From contig JAMOSO010000023.1 in NCBI GenBank assembly GCA_027063065.1, positions 1 to 53,849 on the forward strand: a stretch of 53,849 nt of DNA, given 5' to 3'. The DNA is from Planctomycetota bacterium. GTDB taxonomy: Bacteria > Planctomycetota > JAMOSO01. Of this stretch, positions 7,941 to 16,977 are shown piece by piece. Made by a program: the position numbers and the translations under genes. Position 1 is the first letter of the stretch. Every line of letters begins with the position of its first letter. Below the pieces are notes generated by a model that did no database searches, had not been told where the DNA came from, and saw nothing but the letters and a program-made list of their open reading frames with translations.

Positions 7941-9034
7941 TGTTAGAATTAGCAGTTGCATTATTGATGGGTTTATTTTTTGGGTCTGTCTTAACTTTTT
8001 TGTTGATGCAAAAACTATCTAAACAAAATGAGGCATTATTAGATGATGAGCGTACTATGTTATTTGCGCAGGTTAAAGAATCATTTGATGCTCTTTCCCA
8101 TCAGGCTTTACATCAAAATTCTGATCAGTTTTTAAAGATAGCTAATCAAACATTACAGTATCAAAGTGAAAGTAGCATTAAATCATTGGATGCAAAAAAA
8201 GAGTTAATTGATCAAAGTTTAAAAGCTATGAATGCTGAATTATATAAAGTTGATAGTAAGTTAAATGCTTTGGGTAAAGGCACTGAAATTTTACAACAAA
8301 GCACTACCACTTTAAATGAACTTTTAGGTAATTCGCGAAGTCGTGGGCAGTGGGGAGAGCGGATGGCGGATGATGTCTTGCGTTTAGCAGGCTTTGAAGA
8401 AGGTATTAATTATTCACGGCAAAGTACAACCGCTAGTGGCAGTCGTCCTGATTTTAGTTTTTATTTGCCAAAAAATTTAACTGTTAATATGGATGTTAAA
8501 TTTCCATTTGATAATTATATGCGTTATCAAGAGTCGACAGGTGATGATGCTAAAATGTATTTAAAACAGTTTATTAGAGATGTAAAAGCTAGAATTAAAG
8601 AAGTTACTACGCGTGATTATATAAACCCAGCGGAAGGCACAGTTGATTACGCTTTGATATTTGTACCCAATGAATCTGTATTTACTTTTATGGTTAGCAA
8701 GGAACCGTCTTTGATTGATGATGCCTTGGCTCAGAAAATTATTTTGTGTTCACCTTTGAGTTTATATGCGATTTTGGCAATTATGCGCCAGGGCATTGAA
8801 AATTTTCATTTGCAAAAGACAGGCGCTCGTATTTTAGAATTATTTTCAGTTTTTGATAAACAATGGCAGGCTTTTAACGATAGCTTAGCAAAATTAGGCA
8901 GACGATTAGACGATGCCCAAAAGGAATTTAATAATATTAATAATACACGCAAAAATACTTTAGAGAAATCAATTAATGATATTACTAGCTTGAGAGAGTC
9001 AGGCGAAACAGGAGAAGTTCATGACGATTTTTAG
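7940..9034 (+). CDS. rmuC: DNA recombination protein RmuC
   Basis: RmuC-family protein of 364 residues, a putative nuclease-fold protein that limits recombination at inverted repeats. It has an N-terminal membrane anchor (residues 1-24), a coiled coil (about 25-125) and the conserved core. Core motifs are SRSRGQWGE, SRPDFSFYLP, the VNMDVKFPFDNY strand with the acidic/lysine nuclease-like signature, and DYALIFVPNE, followed by a further coiled coil. Its start overlaps the GGDEF gene stop as TAATG, and its 3' end overlaps hisA by 14 nt. Confidence 0.93.
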   Translation: MLELAVALLMGLFFGSVLTFLLMQKLSKQNEALLDDERTMLFAQVKESFDALSHQALHQNSDQFLKIANQTLQYQSESSIKSLDAKKELIDQSLKAMNAELYKVDSKLNALGKGTEILQQSTTTLNELLGNSRSRGQWGERMADDVLRLAGFEEGINYSRQSTTASGSRPDFSFYLPKNLTVNMDVKFPFDNYMRYQESTGDDAKMYLKQFIRDVKARIKEVTTRDYINPAEGTVDYALIFVPNESVFTFMVSKEPSLIDDALAQKIILCSPLSLYAILAIMRQGIENFHLQKTGARILELFSVFDKQWQAFNDSLAKLGRRLDDAQKEFNNINNTRKNTLEKSINDITSLRESGETGEVHDDF

Positions 9035-9788
9035 ACCTTGTATTGACTTGCATAACGGTAAGGTTAAGCAAATTGTAGGCGGTACTTTAGATAATAATGA
9101 ACAAAATTTATGTACAAATTTTGAAAGCGAATATCCAGCCAGTTATTACGCTTCTTTATATGCTAAAGATAAACTGCAGGGCGGGCATATTATTAAATTG
9201 GGAGATGGTAACGATGCCGCCGCTTTAACGGCATTGGATGCATATCCAAATGCTTTGCAGATAGGAGGCGGTATTAACGCCGATAATGCTTGTTATTGGT
9301 TAGACAAAGGGGCAAGTCATATAATTGTAACATCTTGGTTGTTTCCAGATGGTAAGTTTTCGGCTTCACGTTTAGAGAGTCTAGTCAAAAAAGTTGGCAA
9401 GGATAAAATAGTATTGGATTTGAGTTGTCGCAAATTAAATGATGGTTGGGTGATTGCTATGAATCGTTGGCAGAGTTTAACAGATATGTATATAAGTATA
9501 GAAGTGTTAAATAGTTTATCTGATTATTGTGCAGAGTTTTTAATACATGCTGCCGATGTTGAAGGCTTGTGTGGGGGTATTGATGAATCCTTAGTTAGCT
9601 TGCTTGGTGCTTGGGGGAAAATCCCCATTACTTATGCAGGTGGTGCCAAATCGATAGATGATTTGAGTTTAGTCAGTCAAATCAGTAATAATAATGTCGA
9701 TTTAACCATTGGGTCTGCCTTAGATATTTTTGGTGGCAACAAGATAACTTATGCACAATGTGTAAAATTTAATCGGTTAGGCAATTAA
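9021..9788 (+). CDS. hisA: HisA, eukaryotic (HIS6) type: ProFAR isomerase of histidine biosynthesis
   Basis: Phosphoribosylformimino-AICAR-P isomerase, fourth step of histidine biosynthesis, (beta/alpha)8 barrel, 255 residues. It is clearly the eukaryotic HIS6 type rather than ordinary bacterial HisA. The start is CIDLHNGKVKQIVGGTL, and further marks are SYYASLY, HIIKLG, LQIGGGIN, HIIVTSWLF, VLDLSCRK, FLIHAADVEGLCGGID, YAGGAKSIDDL and SALDIFGGN, all as I remember them in yeast HIS6. Catalytic aspartates correspond to D9 and D133. The start overlaps rmuC by 14 nt, with AGGAGA just upstream. A horizontal origin is likely. No other his gene is in the window. Confidence 0.93.
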   Translation: MTIFRPCIDLHNGKVKQIVGGTLDNNEQNLCTNFESEYPASYYASLYAKDKLQGGHIIKLGDGNDAAALTALDAYPNALQIGGGINADNACYWLDKGASHIIVTSWLFPDGKFSASRLESLVKKVGKDKIVLDLSCRKLNDGWVIAMNRWQSLTDMYISIEVLNSLSDYCAEFLIHAADVEGLCGGIDESLVSLLGAWGKIPITYAGGAKSIDDLSLVSQISNNNVDLTIGSALDIFGGNKITYAQCVKFNRLGN

Positions 9789-9789
9789 A

Positions 9790-10437
9790 ATGAAGCTATT
9801 AATAAAAATAGCATTGGCTTTAATGGTGTTGTTTTCTTTGTGCTTTGTATTGGCAGAGCATTTTGGTTTATTTAATGAAGTAGTTTTTCAAGATTATTTT
9901 AAGAATATTTATACAAATTATGGTTGTGTGTCTGTAGGAATTTGCATAGTAATTTTATTGGCGTTAGATTTAATCTTGCCATTGCCATCTAGCATTTTAA
10001 TGACTATTTCTGGTTATTATTGTGGTGTAATATTGGGGACTTTATTTTCTTTTATAGGTGCAATGTTATGTGCTATTTTAGGCTTTTGGTCTTGTCGTAA
10101 ATTTGGATCTAAAGCTTATGATAGGGCTATAGGCGAGAGTCAGGAAGATGTAAAAAAACTTTTTGAGAATCATGGGCCTTGGATGATTTTAATCAGCAGG
10201 GGATTTCCTATGTTGACTGAGATAATATCTTGCTTAGCAGGGTTGTCTAAAATGAGTTTTGGCAAATTTATATTTTATTCTATTATTGGCACTTTACCGA
10301 TATGTTTTGTTTATGCTTGGGCAGGTTCAGTAGGCAATAAGAATCCTAACGTAGCTGTTGCAGTTAGTTTAGGTTTGCCAGCATTTGTGTATTTTATATG
10401 GTTTTTTATTAAGAGATATCAATTATCCAAATCTTGA
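9790..10437 (+). CDS. VTT-domain (DedA/TVP38-like) integral membrane protein
   Basis: A 215-residue inner-membrane protein with about five hydrophobic segments. The VTT/SNARE-associated core includes LPLPSSILMTISGYYCG and, after a cytoplasmic SCRKFGSKAYDRAIG segment, the family motif ISRGFPMLTEIIS...AGLSKMSFGKF. DedA/VTT proteins act in membrane lipid homeostasis, some as undecaprenyl-phosphate or phospholipid scramblases or flippases. It is the last gene of the dapA operon, 1 nt after hisA. Its stop codon lies in the loop of the terminator hairpin. A specific substrate cannot be named. Confidence 0.85.
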   Translation: MKLLIKIALALMVLFSLCFVLAEHFGLFNEVVFQDYFKNIYTNYGCVSVGICIVILLALDLILPLPSSILMTISGYYCGVILGTLFSFIGAMLCAILGFWSCRKFGSKAYDRAIGESQEDVKKLFENHGPWMILISRGFPMLTEIISCLAGLSKMSFGKFIFYSIIGTLPICFVYAWAGSVGNKNPNVAVAVSLGLPAFVYFIWFFIKRYQLSKS

Positions 10438-10459
10438 TGTTTTAATTTGGATAATTGAT
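10418..10459. terminator. Hairpin terminator of the dapA operon
   Basis: A perfect 15-bp inverted repeat, ATCAATTATCCAAAT (10418-10432) and ATTTGGATAATTGAT (10445-10459), separated by 12 nt. The left arm is inside the end of the VTT gene. It is followed by an A5T4 stretch, and the convergent MORN gene ends only 8 bp away, so it may serve both strands. Confidence 0.8.
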
Positions 10460-10466
10460 AAAAATT

Positions 10467-11210
10467 TTAACGTCTATGTTTTGTTTCTTTAGGTGTTTTT
10501 TTGACGGCAGTAAAGTTTATTTTTGCTTGTGAAGGGCATACGTCTTTGCCGTTTAATTTAATCAATGTGTCTTGTTCCCAAAGTTCGTTTCTGATAACGG
10601 CTCCGTTTTCATTCCACTGAATAAAACTACCTTGTTTTTTGCCATCTTGATAGTTGTAAATATAAGATTTTTTACCGCTGGCATACCATCCTTGTTGAGC
10701 ACCGTTTAGCAAACCTTCGTTGTTGTAGCGTTTTTGTTCTTTAGGAATACCTGTTTGGTAATAAGTATTATTTTGCACTAATACACCATCTTGATAAATC
10801 CAATCACCACTTGGTTTGCCATTTAAATACCAGGTATGTGTGGTGGCGCGCCCAACTTCTTTATTTTTAGCATTAAGAGTTACGTTTGCTTCACGAGATT
10901 TTTGACCAGAACCATACCATTTATATGTTGTTTTTTTAGTTATAACCCCATCAGCATATATACCGCTCTCTTTGATAGAACCATTTAAATTGTATTTGCG
11001 GTATGCACCATGGCGAACTTCTTTGCCATTTTGGCTTGTATAGGCAGAGTAGCTTATTTTTGGATTTCCATTTGGATGCGATAAATTGTATTGATGCAAA
11101 TTTCTAACAGGTACGGGTTTATTTTTATTAAACCAGCCAGAAAGTGATACGGCTTGTACAGGCGTAGTCATTAATGCAGCAATTGCAAAAACAGTAATAA
11201 TTTTTTTCAT
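10467..11210 (-). CDS. Secreted MORN-repeat (YwqK-like) protein
   Basis: A 247-residue exported protein. It starts MKKIITVFAIAALMTTPVQA with probable signal peptidase I cleavage after A20. The mature part is a series of MORN-type beta-hairpin repeats of about 22-28 residues, for example NLSHPNGNPKISYS, HGAYRKYNLNGSIKESG, HTWYLNGKPSGDW, QGWYASGKKSY and GSFIQWNENGAV. Such repeats occur in YwqK-like proteins, often mislabelled antitoxins, and in surface or periplasmic proteins of unknown role. The start at 11210 has a strong AGGAG at good spacing and gives a clean signal peptide; the longer in-frame start at 11291 would overlap ychF. It is downstream of ychF on the same strand. Confidence 0.85.
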   Translation of the reverse strand: MKKIITVFAIAALMTTPVQAVSLSGWFNKNKPVPVRNLHQYNLSHPNGNPKISYSAYTSQNGKEVRHGAYRKYNLNGSIKESGIYADGVITKKTTYKWYGSGQKSREANVTLNAKNKEVGRATTHTWYLNGKPSGDWIYQDGVLVQNNTYYQTGIPKEQKRYNNEGLLNGAQQGWYASGKKSYIYNYQDGKKQGSFIQWNENGAVIRNELWEQDTLIKLNGKDVCPSQAKINFTAVKKTPKETKHRR

Positions 11211-11280
11211 ATTTTTCTCCTTTGAAAAGAAAAATCCTAACGTAAATGTAAAAAAAGGCAAGCTTAAGAGATAACTCAAC

Positions 11281-12384
11281 TTATGTTGCAAACCTAAAGT
11301 GCATTACATCGCCATCTGCTACAATATATTCTTTGCCTTCTAGGCGCATAACTCCAGCTGATTTTGCACCTGCTTCGCCTTGGTGTTTAATAAATTCTTC
11401 ATATGCAATAACTTCTGCACGGATAAAGCCTTTTTCAAAATCGGTATGTATTACGCCGGCGCATTTTGGAGCAGTCCAGCCTTTTTCAAAAGTCCAAGCT
11501 CTAACTTCTTTAACTCCAGCTGTGAAATAGCTAGCTAAATTGAGAGTGTCAAAAGATTTTTTTACTACTACATCTAAGCCAGAGCCGTCCGCACCAAAGT
11601 CTTTTAGAAATTCCAAGCGTTCATCATCGGGCATATTGACCATTTCTTCTTCTATTTTTGCAGATATTTTAACAACATCAAAACCTTTGTTGTTGGCATA
11701 TTCTCGTAATTCTTTAACTTGTTGGTTATCTTCTCCAAGCCCATCTTCATCAACGTTGGCACAATATATAAAGCGTTTATTTGTAATTAGGTGAAGTTCG
11801 TTAAAAAGTGTTTGCATACCATCACTGTCGTGTTCGTCTACACTAATGGCTGGTTTGCCTTCGTCTAAATGGGGTATTAAAATTTTGGCTGCTTCTAGGA
11901 TTGTTTTGGCTTGCCTGTCTCCACCTCTAGCTATTTTTTCATAGCGAGTAACAGCCTTTTCAACGCTTTGCATATCGGCTAAAACTAACTCAGTTTCAAT
12001 AACTTCTGCGTCTCTAGCGGGGTTGATGTTACCATCTACATGTATGACATCTTCGTCTTCAAAGCAACGTACAACATGTAAAATAGCGCTTGTCTCACGA
12101 ATATTACCTAAAAATTTATTGCCTAAGCCTTCGCCAGATGCGGCGCCTTTAACTAAACCTGCTATATCAACAAATTCTACTGTGGAATACATTACTCTTT
12201 CTGGGTTGACTATTTTTGATAAATCTTCAATGCGTTTATCAGGCACGGGTACAATAGCTTTATTTGGTTCTATTGTGCAAAATGGATAATTGGCAGATTC
12301 TGCATTTTGAGCACGTGTCAAAGCATTAAAAATAGTTGATTTGCCAACATTGGGCAATCCTACAATGCCGATACTAAGGGCCAT
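11281..12384 (-). CDS. ychF: Ribosome-associated P-loop NTPase YchF
   Basis: YchF (367 residues), a universally conserved Obg-family ATPase that binds ribosomes and is linked to stress responses. Visible are the P-loop GLPNVGKST (8-16), the switch-2 DIAGLVKGA and GEGLGNKF, and NVDE in the nucleotide-specificity position, where GTPases have NKxD; this change is the hallmark of ATP preference. The C-terminal TGS domain is also visible (VKEVRAWTFEKGWTAP, then VIHTDFEKGFIRAEV). GGAG precedes the start ATG. A small ORF lies 15 bp upstream on the same strand. Confidence 0.96.
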   Translation of the reverse strand: MALSIGIVGLPNVGKSTIFNALTRAQNAESANYPFCTIEPNKAIVPVPDKRIEDLSKIVNPERVMYSTVEFVDIAGLVKGAASGEGLGNKFLGNIRETSAILHVVRCFEDEDVIHVDGNINPARDAEVIETELVLADMQSVEKAVTRYEKIARGGDRQAKTILEAAKILIPHLDEGKPAISVDEHDSDGMQTLFNELHLITNKRFIYCANVDEDGLGEDNQQVKELREYANNKGFDVVKISAKIEEEMVNMPDDERLEFLKDFGADGSGLDVVVKKSFDTLNLASYFTAGVKEVRAWTFEKGWTAPKCAGVIHTDFEKGFIRAEVIAYEEFIKHQGEAGAKSAGVMRLEGKEYIVADGDVMHFRFAT

Positions 12385-12399
12385 GTGGTTCTCCGAGAA

Positions 12400-12609
12400 T
12401 TAATCGTTATATGAATCGAGGTTTTCCATTTCCTTGGCACTTTTAACTACTGCATTAGCAGCCATTTTTTCAGTATTAACCAAGGGGGAATGAAGTGTAG
12501 TAGGAGAGTCCTCGGCAAAAAAACGATCTAAAAATTCCTCCATAGAATGTTCTGCCAAAGGCTTCTCACTTGGACTTAAAACTGGGTAATAATTGTCTAA
12601 ATCACTCAT
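12400..12609 (-). CDS. Small acidic hypothetical protein upstream of ychF
   Basis: A 69-residue open frame starting MSDLDNYYPVLSPSEKPLAE, acidic and helical, with no membrane segment or recognised motif. It ends 15 bp before the ychF start and begins 53 bp after the PfkB-kinase stop, so it would be co-transcribed with both. It lacks a strong ribosome binding site. The tight fit between neighbours and the lack of any other content support a real gene; conservation would decide. Confidence 0.5.
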   Translation of the reverse strand: MSDLDNYYPVLSPSEKPLAEHSMEEFLDRFFAEDSPTTLHSPLVNTEKMAANAVVKSAKEMENLDSYND

Positions 12610-12662
12610 ACTTTTGAGTATATCATTTAGATTTGAAAATGTATACCCAGAACCTATTTATT

Positions 12663-13607
12663 TTAGTATCTGGCACCTAAGCGGGATACTACTTCGCTTG
12701 ATATTTGTGCGGCTTTTTTACCCATTTCATTGTAATCTTGTCCGTTGGCTATGCCGTATAAGATACCGGCAGCATAACTATCGCCAGCGCCTGTTGTATC
12801 TACAGGTTTACATGGTACTGCTTCTATGTTATAGCGTTGTTTATCAGCGACAATGACAGAGCCTTCTCCGCCATTAGTGATGGCTACACAAGGGCATTTT
12901 GAAGCCATATATGTGATGGCATTTTCAATATCTTCACATCCACTTATAGCTTTTGCTTCATCGGCATTGGCAAAATAAATATCGGCGAAATCAGTTAATA
13001 TTGTTATAAAGTCATCTCTATGACGACTTACACAGAAAGAATCGCTAGCCGAAAAAGCTACTTTGACTCCGTGGTCTTTTGCTAATTGCATAGCATTTTT
13101 AACTACTGCTATAGTTTCAGGGCTATCCCATAAGTAGCCTTCAATATATAATATTTTGCTGTTTGCAATGGCTTCACTGCTTACTTGAGATGCTTGGATA
13201 TGTGGAGCGCATCCCAAAGTAGTGTACATTGTACGCTGGGCATCTGGAGTGATAAGCACAACGCATGTTCCTGTGTCGCCATCACTGGCTTGGCTATCAA
13301 AAGTTACACCAGATGTTTCAATATCGTCTTTATATAGTTTGCCATACTTATCATTGCCAACACAACCTGCCATGGTTGCAGTCCCGCCTAAGCGAGTGAT
13401 GCCTACTAGAGTGTTAGCTACAGAGCCGCCGCTACTTATATTTTGTTTTACATTTTGCAGATTATCTAAAATATGATTGCGTGAGCTAACATCGACAAGC
13501 GCCATACCACCTTTGCTGTGTCCTGTTGTTTCAATAATTTCATCACTAACTTGGGCTTGAATATCTACCAAAGCTGAGCCAAGTCCAAAAACATCTATTT
13601 TAGCCAT
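12663..13607 (-). CDS. PfkB-family sugar/nucleoside kinase, adenosine-kinase-like
   Basis: A 314-residue ribokinase-fold kinase. It starts MAKIDVFGLGSALVD, carries the GGSVANTLVGITRLGG substrate-side motif, and ends with the PfkB signature DTTGAGDSYAAGI, whose D276 is the catalytic base. The branch resembles bacterial enzymes annotated as adenosine kinase, but the phosphate acceptor (adenosine, ribose or other sugar) cannot be fixed from sequence. I chose 13607 as the start because GGAG lies at the right distance; the open frame continues 68 codons further upstream but that part looks non-coding. It heads the minus-strand block PfkB - small ORF - ychF - MORN. Confidence 0.88.
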   Translation of the reverse strand: MAKIDVFGLGSALVDIQAQVSDEIIETTGHSKGGMALVDVSSRNHILDNLQNVKQNISSGGSVANTLVGITRLGGTATMAGCVGNDKYGKLYKDDIETSGVTFDSQASDGDTGTCVVLITPDAQRTMYTTLGCAPHIQASQVSSEAIANSKILYIEGYLWDSPETIAVVKNAMQLAKDHGVKVAFSASDSFCVSRHRDDFITILTDFADIYFANADEAKAISGCEDIENAITYMASKCPCVAITNGGEGSVIVADKQRYNIEAVPCKPVDTTGAGDSYAAGILYGIANGQDYNEMGKKAAQISSEVVSRLGARY

Positions 13608-13878
13608 TTTATCTCCAATATTATTAATAAAGTTGAGCAGAGAATAGAGTATTTGAATTAAAGAGGCAAGAGGTGTTGTAAGTATTAGAAGCATTTTGTC
13701 AAACTGGCCTGTCATAGCTTTGTCGTTATGACAAAAATAATAGCTTGTGTACTTAAAAAGTGCAAAAACATTAAGAAAATCAAATGTAGGGGTTTTTGTT
13801 TTAATTGGCATAGTATTAGCTTTATAGCAAATAAGCGCGCTTAAAATAATTTTAACTATTTATTTTAGGAGATTTAAA
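13608..13878. promoter_or_regulatory. Divergent intergenic region between the PfkB kinase and hsp20
   Basis: This 271-bp stretch holds no gene and must carry the promoters for the kinase (minus) and the hsp20-clpB pair (plus). A nested inverted repeat is visible: GTCATA (13711-13716) with TATGAC (13727-13732), flanked by TTTTGTC (13694-13700) and GACAAAA (13730-13736). It could be an operator. I see no CIRCE element and no convincing sigma-32 promoter. Confidence 0.5.
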
Positions 13879-14346
13879 ATGAGCATACAATTTTACAACC
13901 CAAATGCATCTTATCTTAACCGTTATAACAGAATGCCATTAGGCAGTATTGCTAGAGAAGTCAATCAAATTTTTAATGATTTGCTTTATTCTGATGAACA
14001 GCAAACAGCTTCTGTACGAACACCAAATTTTAAAGTGAAATATAACGAACAAGATGTAATAGTTATAGCAGAAGTGCCAGGTATTGATAAAGATGAATTG
14101 CAATTATCTTTAAAAGAAAATGTTTTAACTATTGCTACAGCTAAAAATGTTGATGAAAACTCAGAACAGAAAGACCAAAAAGAGCAAACTGATGAGTTTA
14201 ATTATGCATATAAAGTAGCTGTACAAATTGAGACAGAGGTTGATGAAAAAAAGTTATCGGCATCATTAAAAAATGGTATTTTAGTTGTAACTCTGCCCAA
14301 AAAGGAAGAAGAAAAAACCAAAGAAATTGCCATTCAGGTGCAATAA
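13879..14346 (+). CDS. Small heat-shock protein, Hsp20/alpha-crystallin family
   Basis: A 155-residue ATP-independent holdase chaperone. The N-terminal arm (1-48) is followed by the alpha-crystallin domain (about 48-145), with FKVKYNEQDVIVIAEVPGIDKDEL, LKENVLTIA and the family hallmark LKNGILVVTLPKK. The C-terminus EIAIQVQ ends with an I-x-I-type element (IAI) used for oligomer contacts. AGGAG precedes the ATG. It sits just upstream of clpB; holdase and disaggregase work together in refolding aggregates. A long hairpin separates the two. Confidence 0.95.
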   Translation: MSIQFYNPNASYLNRYNRMPLGSIAREVNQIFNDLLYSDEQQTASVRTPNFKVKYNEQDVIVIAEVPGIDKDELQLSLKENVLTIATAKNVDENSEQKDQKEQTDEFNYAYKVAVQIETEVDEKKLSASLKNGILVVTLPKKEEEKTKEIAIQVQ

Positions 14347-14353
14347 TCACTCT

Positions 14354-14390
14354 TTAATTGGGAGGATTTTAATGTAATCCTCCCAATTAA
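14354..14390 (+). terminator. Long hairpin between hsp20 and clpB
   Basis: A 15-bp perfect stem, TTAATTGGGAGGATT (14354-14368) and AATCCTCCCAATTAA (14376-14390), starts 8 nt after the hsp20 stop. There is no clear T tract after it (ATAATTAC), so it may be a partial terminator or an mRNA-stabilising 3' structure. Its GGGAGG arm also resembles a ribosome binding site. Confidence 0.65.
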
Positions 14391-14419
14391 ATAATTACAA
14401 ATTAGGATTGGAGGTAAGT

Positions 14420-16969
14420 ATGGGGGATAATTTTACAAATAAATCACAAGAAATTTTACTAAATGCAGAAGATGTATGTCGCGATAGAGGTCATTCTCAA
14501 GTTGAGCCAATACATTTATTAAAAGCGTTAGTAGATGATGAGAACGGTTTAGTTTTAACTATTTTAAAATCGTTAAATCAACCAATGCCATTTTTAAATG
14601 GTAGAATAGAAGAAGAATTAAATAAATTACCAAAGTCAGAACAAGAAAATGGCCCACAAAGTTCGCCAGCATTTATTAATGTGTTAAAAGAAGCCAGACG
14701 TTTTGCTAAAAAAAATGGTGATGATTATATATCAGTAGAGCATTTATTTTTGGGTTGTGTAAGCGGTTCATTAAAAACATTTTTGTCTGAATTTGGTTTG
14801 GATATAAAGACGATACAACAAGCAATTGTCGATGTTAGGGGTGATGAAAAAATAGATACAGCAAATCCAGAGGCTACTATGAATACTTTAGAAAAGTACG
14901 GTAGTTTATTGGTTGCAATGGCAAAAGAAGGCAAGTTAGACCCTGTTATTGGACGAGATGATGAAAGTCGCAGGGTAATTCAGGTGTTGAGTAGGCGTAC
15001 AAAAAATAATCCTGTTTTAATTGGTGAGCCAGGAGTTGGAAAAACAGCTGTTGTGGAAGGTATAGCGCATAGAATTGTTAGTAATGACGTGCCAGAAAGT
15101 TTAAAAGGTTGTGAAATATTTGCTTTAGATATGGGCGCATTAGTGGCTGGTGCCAAATATAGGGGAGAGTTTGAGGAGCGTTTAAAGGCAGTACTAAAAG
15201 AGGTAGAAAAAGCAGAAGGTAATATCATCTTATTTATAGATGAAATACATACAATAGTTGGTGCTGGCAAAACAGATGGTGCAATGGATGCAGGTAATTT
15301 GTTAAAACCAATGTTGGCTAGAGGCACATTGCGTTGTATAGGTGCAACAACTCTTGCCGAACATAGGCAATACATAGAAAAAGACAGAGCTCTAGAAAGA
15401 AGATTTCAGCCTGTGTTTTTAAAAGAACCTTCAATAGAAGATACTATTGCAATTTTGCGCGGTTTAAGAGAACGTTTTGAAGTGCATCATGGTATTACAA
15501 TTCAAGATAGAGCTTTAGTAGCAGCCGCAAAATTGTCAGAGCGCTATATTACAGATAGATTTTTGCCAGATAAGGCGATTGATTTAATTGATGAGGCTGG
15601 CGCTGTTTTAAGGACGGCTATAGATTCTGTACCTTTGGAATTAGATGAAATTCAAAGACGTATAACTAAATTAAAAATTGAAAGAGCATCTTTAGAGGGT
15701 GAAAAAGATAAAAGTTCTAAAGAAAGACTTAAAGATTTGGATAAAGAATTAGCCGATATTAGCGAAAAACAACAAGAGTTACACGCTAGATGGTTAAACG
15801 AAAAATCCGGTCGTGATAATTTAAAAAAATTGCGTGAAGACTTGGATAAGTCTAAACAACAAGCGCAGGAAGCAATTAGAGTAAATGATTATGCAAAAGC
15901 TGCGGAATTGCAACATGGCATTATACCAACTATTGAAAAGGATATAGAAAGGTTATCAAAACAAATAAATAATGAATCATCTGCAAATCAGTTAGTTAAT
16001 GAGATACTCGGAGAGCAACAAATAGCAGAGGTTATCCAGCATTGGACTTCAATACCTACTTCTAAATTATTAGAAGATGAGAAAGAAAAATACTTGCACC
16101 TTGATGAACATTTACATCAATGGGTAGTAGGTCAAGATAAAGCGGTGCAATCAATTAGCGATGCTATCTTAAGATCTAGAGCTGGCTTGCAAGATGCTAA
16201 TAAACCATTGGGTTCGTTTTTGTTTTTAGGTCCAACTGGCGTAGGTAAAACAGAATTAGCCAAGTCTTTGGCTAGATCTTTGTTTGATAGTGAAAAGAAA
16301 ATGATTCGCATAGATATGAGTGAATATATGGAAAAACATTCTGTTGCACGTTTAATAGGTGCGCCTCCAGGATATGTTGGCTACGATCAAGGCGGTCAAT
16401 TAACCGAAGCAATAAGGCGTAATCCATATTCTGTTTTATTGCTTGATGAAATTGAAAAAGCTCACCCAGAAGTTTTAAATGTGTTGTTGCAGGTTTTAGA
16501 TGATGGACGTTTAACTGATGGCCAAGGTCGAGAAGTTAATTTTTGTAATACTATTATTATAATGACTTCAAATATTGGTGCTCAGGCAATTTTGGAAGGT
16601 TGTGATGATTTAAAGGCTATAGATCCATTTTTAAAAAGCGCATTTAAACCAGAATTTTTAAATAGATTAGATGATATTATTTTCTTTAAATCTTTGGAAA
16701 AAAATCAGCTGGGTGAAATTGTACTATTGTGTATTAATGAATTAAATCAATGTTTAAAAGATAAGCATATTAAAATTGAAATAGACAATGAGGCTAAAGA
16801 ATTTTTTATTGAAAATGGATATAGTAAAGAATTTGGAGCTAGATCTTTGCGACGCTTCATTAAAAGCACTTTAAATAATTTGCTTGCTAAAGAGATTGTA
16901 AAAGGAACGATTAAAGACGGTGATAAAGTTAAGGTGTCTTTATTAAATAATCAATTAAAACTATCGTGA
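14420..16969 (+). CDS. clpB: ATP-dependent chaperone ClpB
   Basis: ClpB (849 residues) is the hexameric AAA+ disaggregase that pulls proteins out of aggregates with DnaK. In order: an N-terminal double-Clp domain (about 1-145), NBD1 with Walker A GEPGVGKT (202-209) and Walker [11 protein letters not shown], the coiled-coil M domain (about 405-520), NBD2 with GPTGVGKTE and [11 protein letters not shown], and the C-terminal domain with GARSLRR. The M domain makes it ClpB rather than ClpA/C. I chose the ATG with GGAGG five bases upstream rather than the TTG four codons earlier. It is downstream of hsp20. Confidence 0.97.
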   Translation: MGDNFTNKSQEILLNAEDVCRDRGHSQVEPIHLLKALVDDENGLVLTILKSLNQPMPFLNGRIEEELNKLPKSEQENGPQSSPAFINVLKEARRFAKKNGDDYISVEHLFLGCVSGSLKTFLSEFGLDIKTIQQAIVDVRGDEKIDTANPEATMNTLEKYGSLLVAMAKEGKLDPVIGRDDESRRVIQVLSRRTKNNPVLIGEPGVGKTAVVEGIAHRIVSNDVPESLKGCEIFALDMGALVAGAKYRGEFEERLKAVLKEVEKAEGNIILFIDEIHTIVGAGKTDGAMDAGNLLKPMLARGTLRCIGATTLAEHRQYIEKDRALERRFQPVFLKEPSIEDTIAILRGLRERFEVHHGITIQDRALVAAAKLSERYITDRFLPDKAIDLIDEAGAVLRTAIDSVPLELDEIQRRITKLKIERASLEGEKDKSSKERLKDLDKELADISEKQQELHARWLNEKSGRDNLKKLREDLDKSKQQAQEAIRVNDYAKAAELQHGIIPTIEKDIERLSKQINNESSANQLVNEILGEQQIAEVIQHWTSIPTSKLLEDEKEKYLHLDEHLHQWVVGQDKAVQSISDAILRSRAGLQDANKPLGSFLFLGPTGVGKTELAKSLARSLFDSEKKMIRIDMSEYMEKHSVARLIGAPPGYVGYDQGGQLTEAIRRNPYSVLLLDEIEKAHPEVLNVLLQVLDDGRLTDGQGREVNFCNTIIIMTSNIGAQAILEGCDDLKAIDPFLKSAFKPEFLNRLDDIIFFKSLEKNQLGEIVLLCINELNQCLKDKHIKIEIDNEAKEFFIENGYSKEFGARSLRRFIKSTLNNLLAKEIVKGTIKDGDKVKVSLLNNQLKLS

Positions 16970-16977
16970 TTGTAAAT

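Noticed and set aside
11333-12289. Several open frames antisense to ychF
   Set aside because: They are shadows of ychF codon structure, with Ser/Pro/Thr-rich translations and no ribosome binding sites.
13805-13820. Sigma-54-like sequence (TTGGCA then TTAGC) upstream of hsp20
   Set aside because: The -12 element lacks the essential GC (TTGC), and the ATG is about 58 bp away with no activator site visible.
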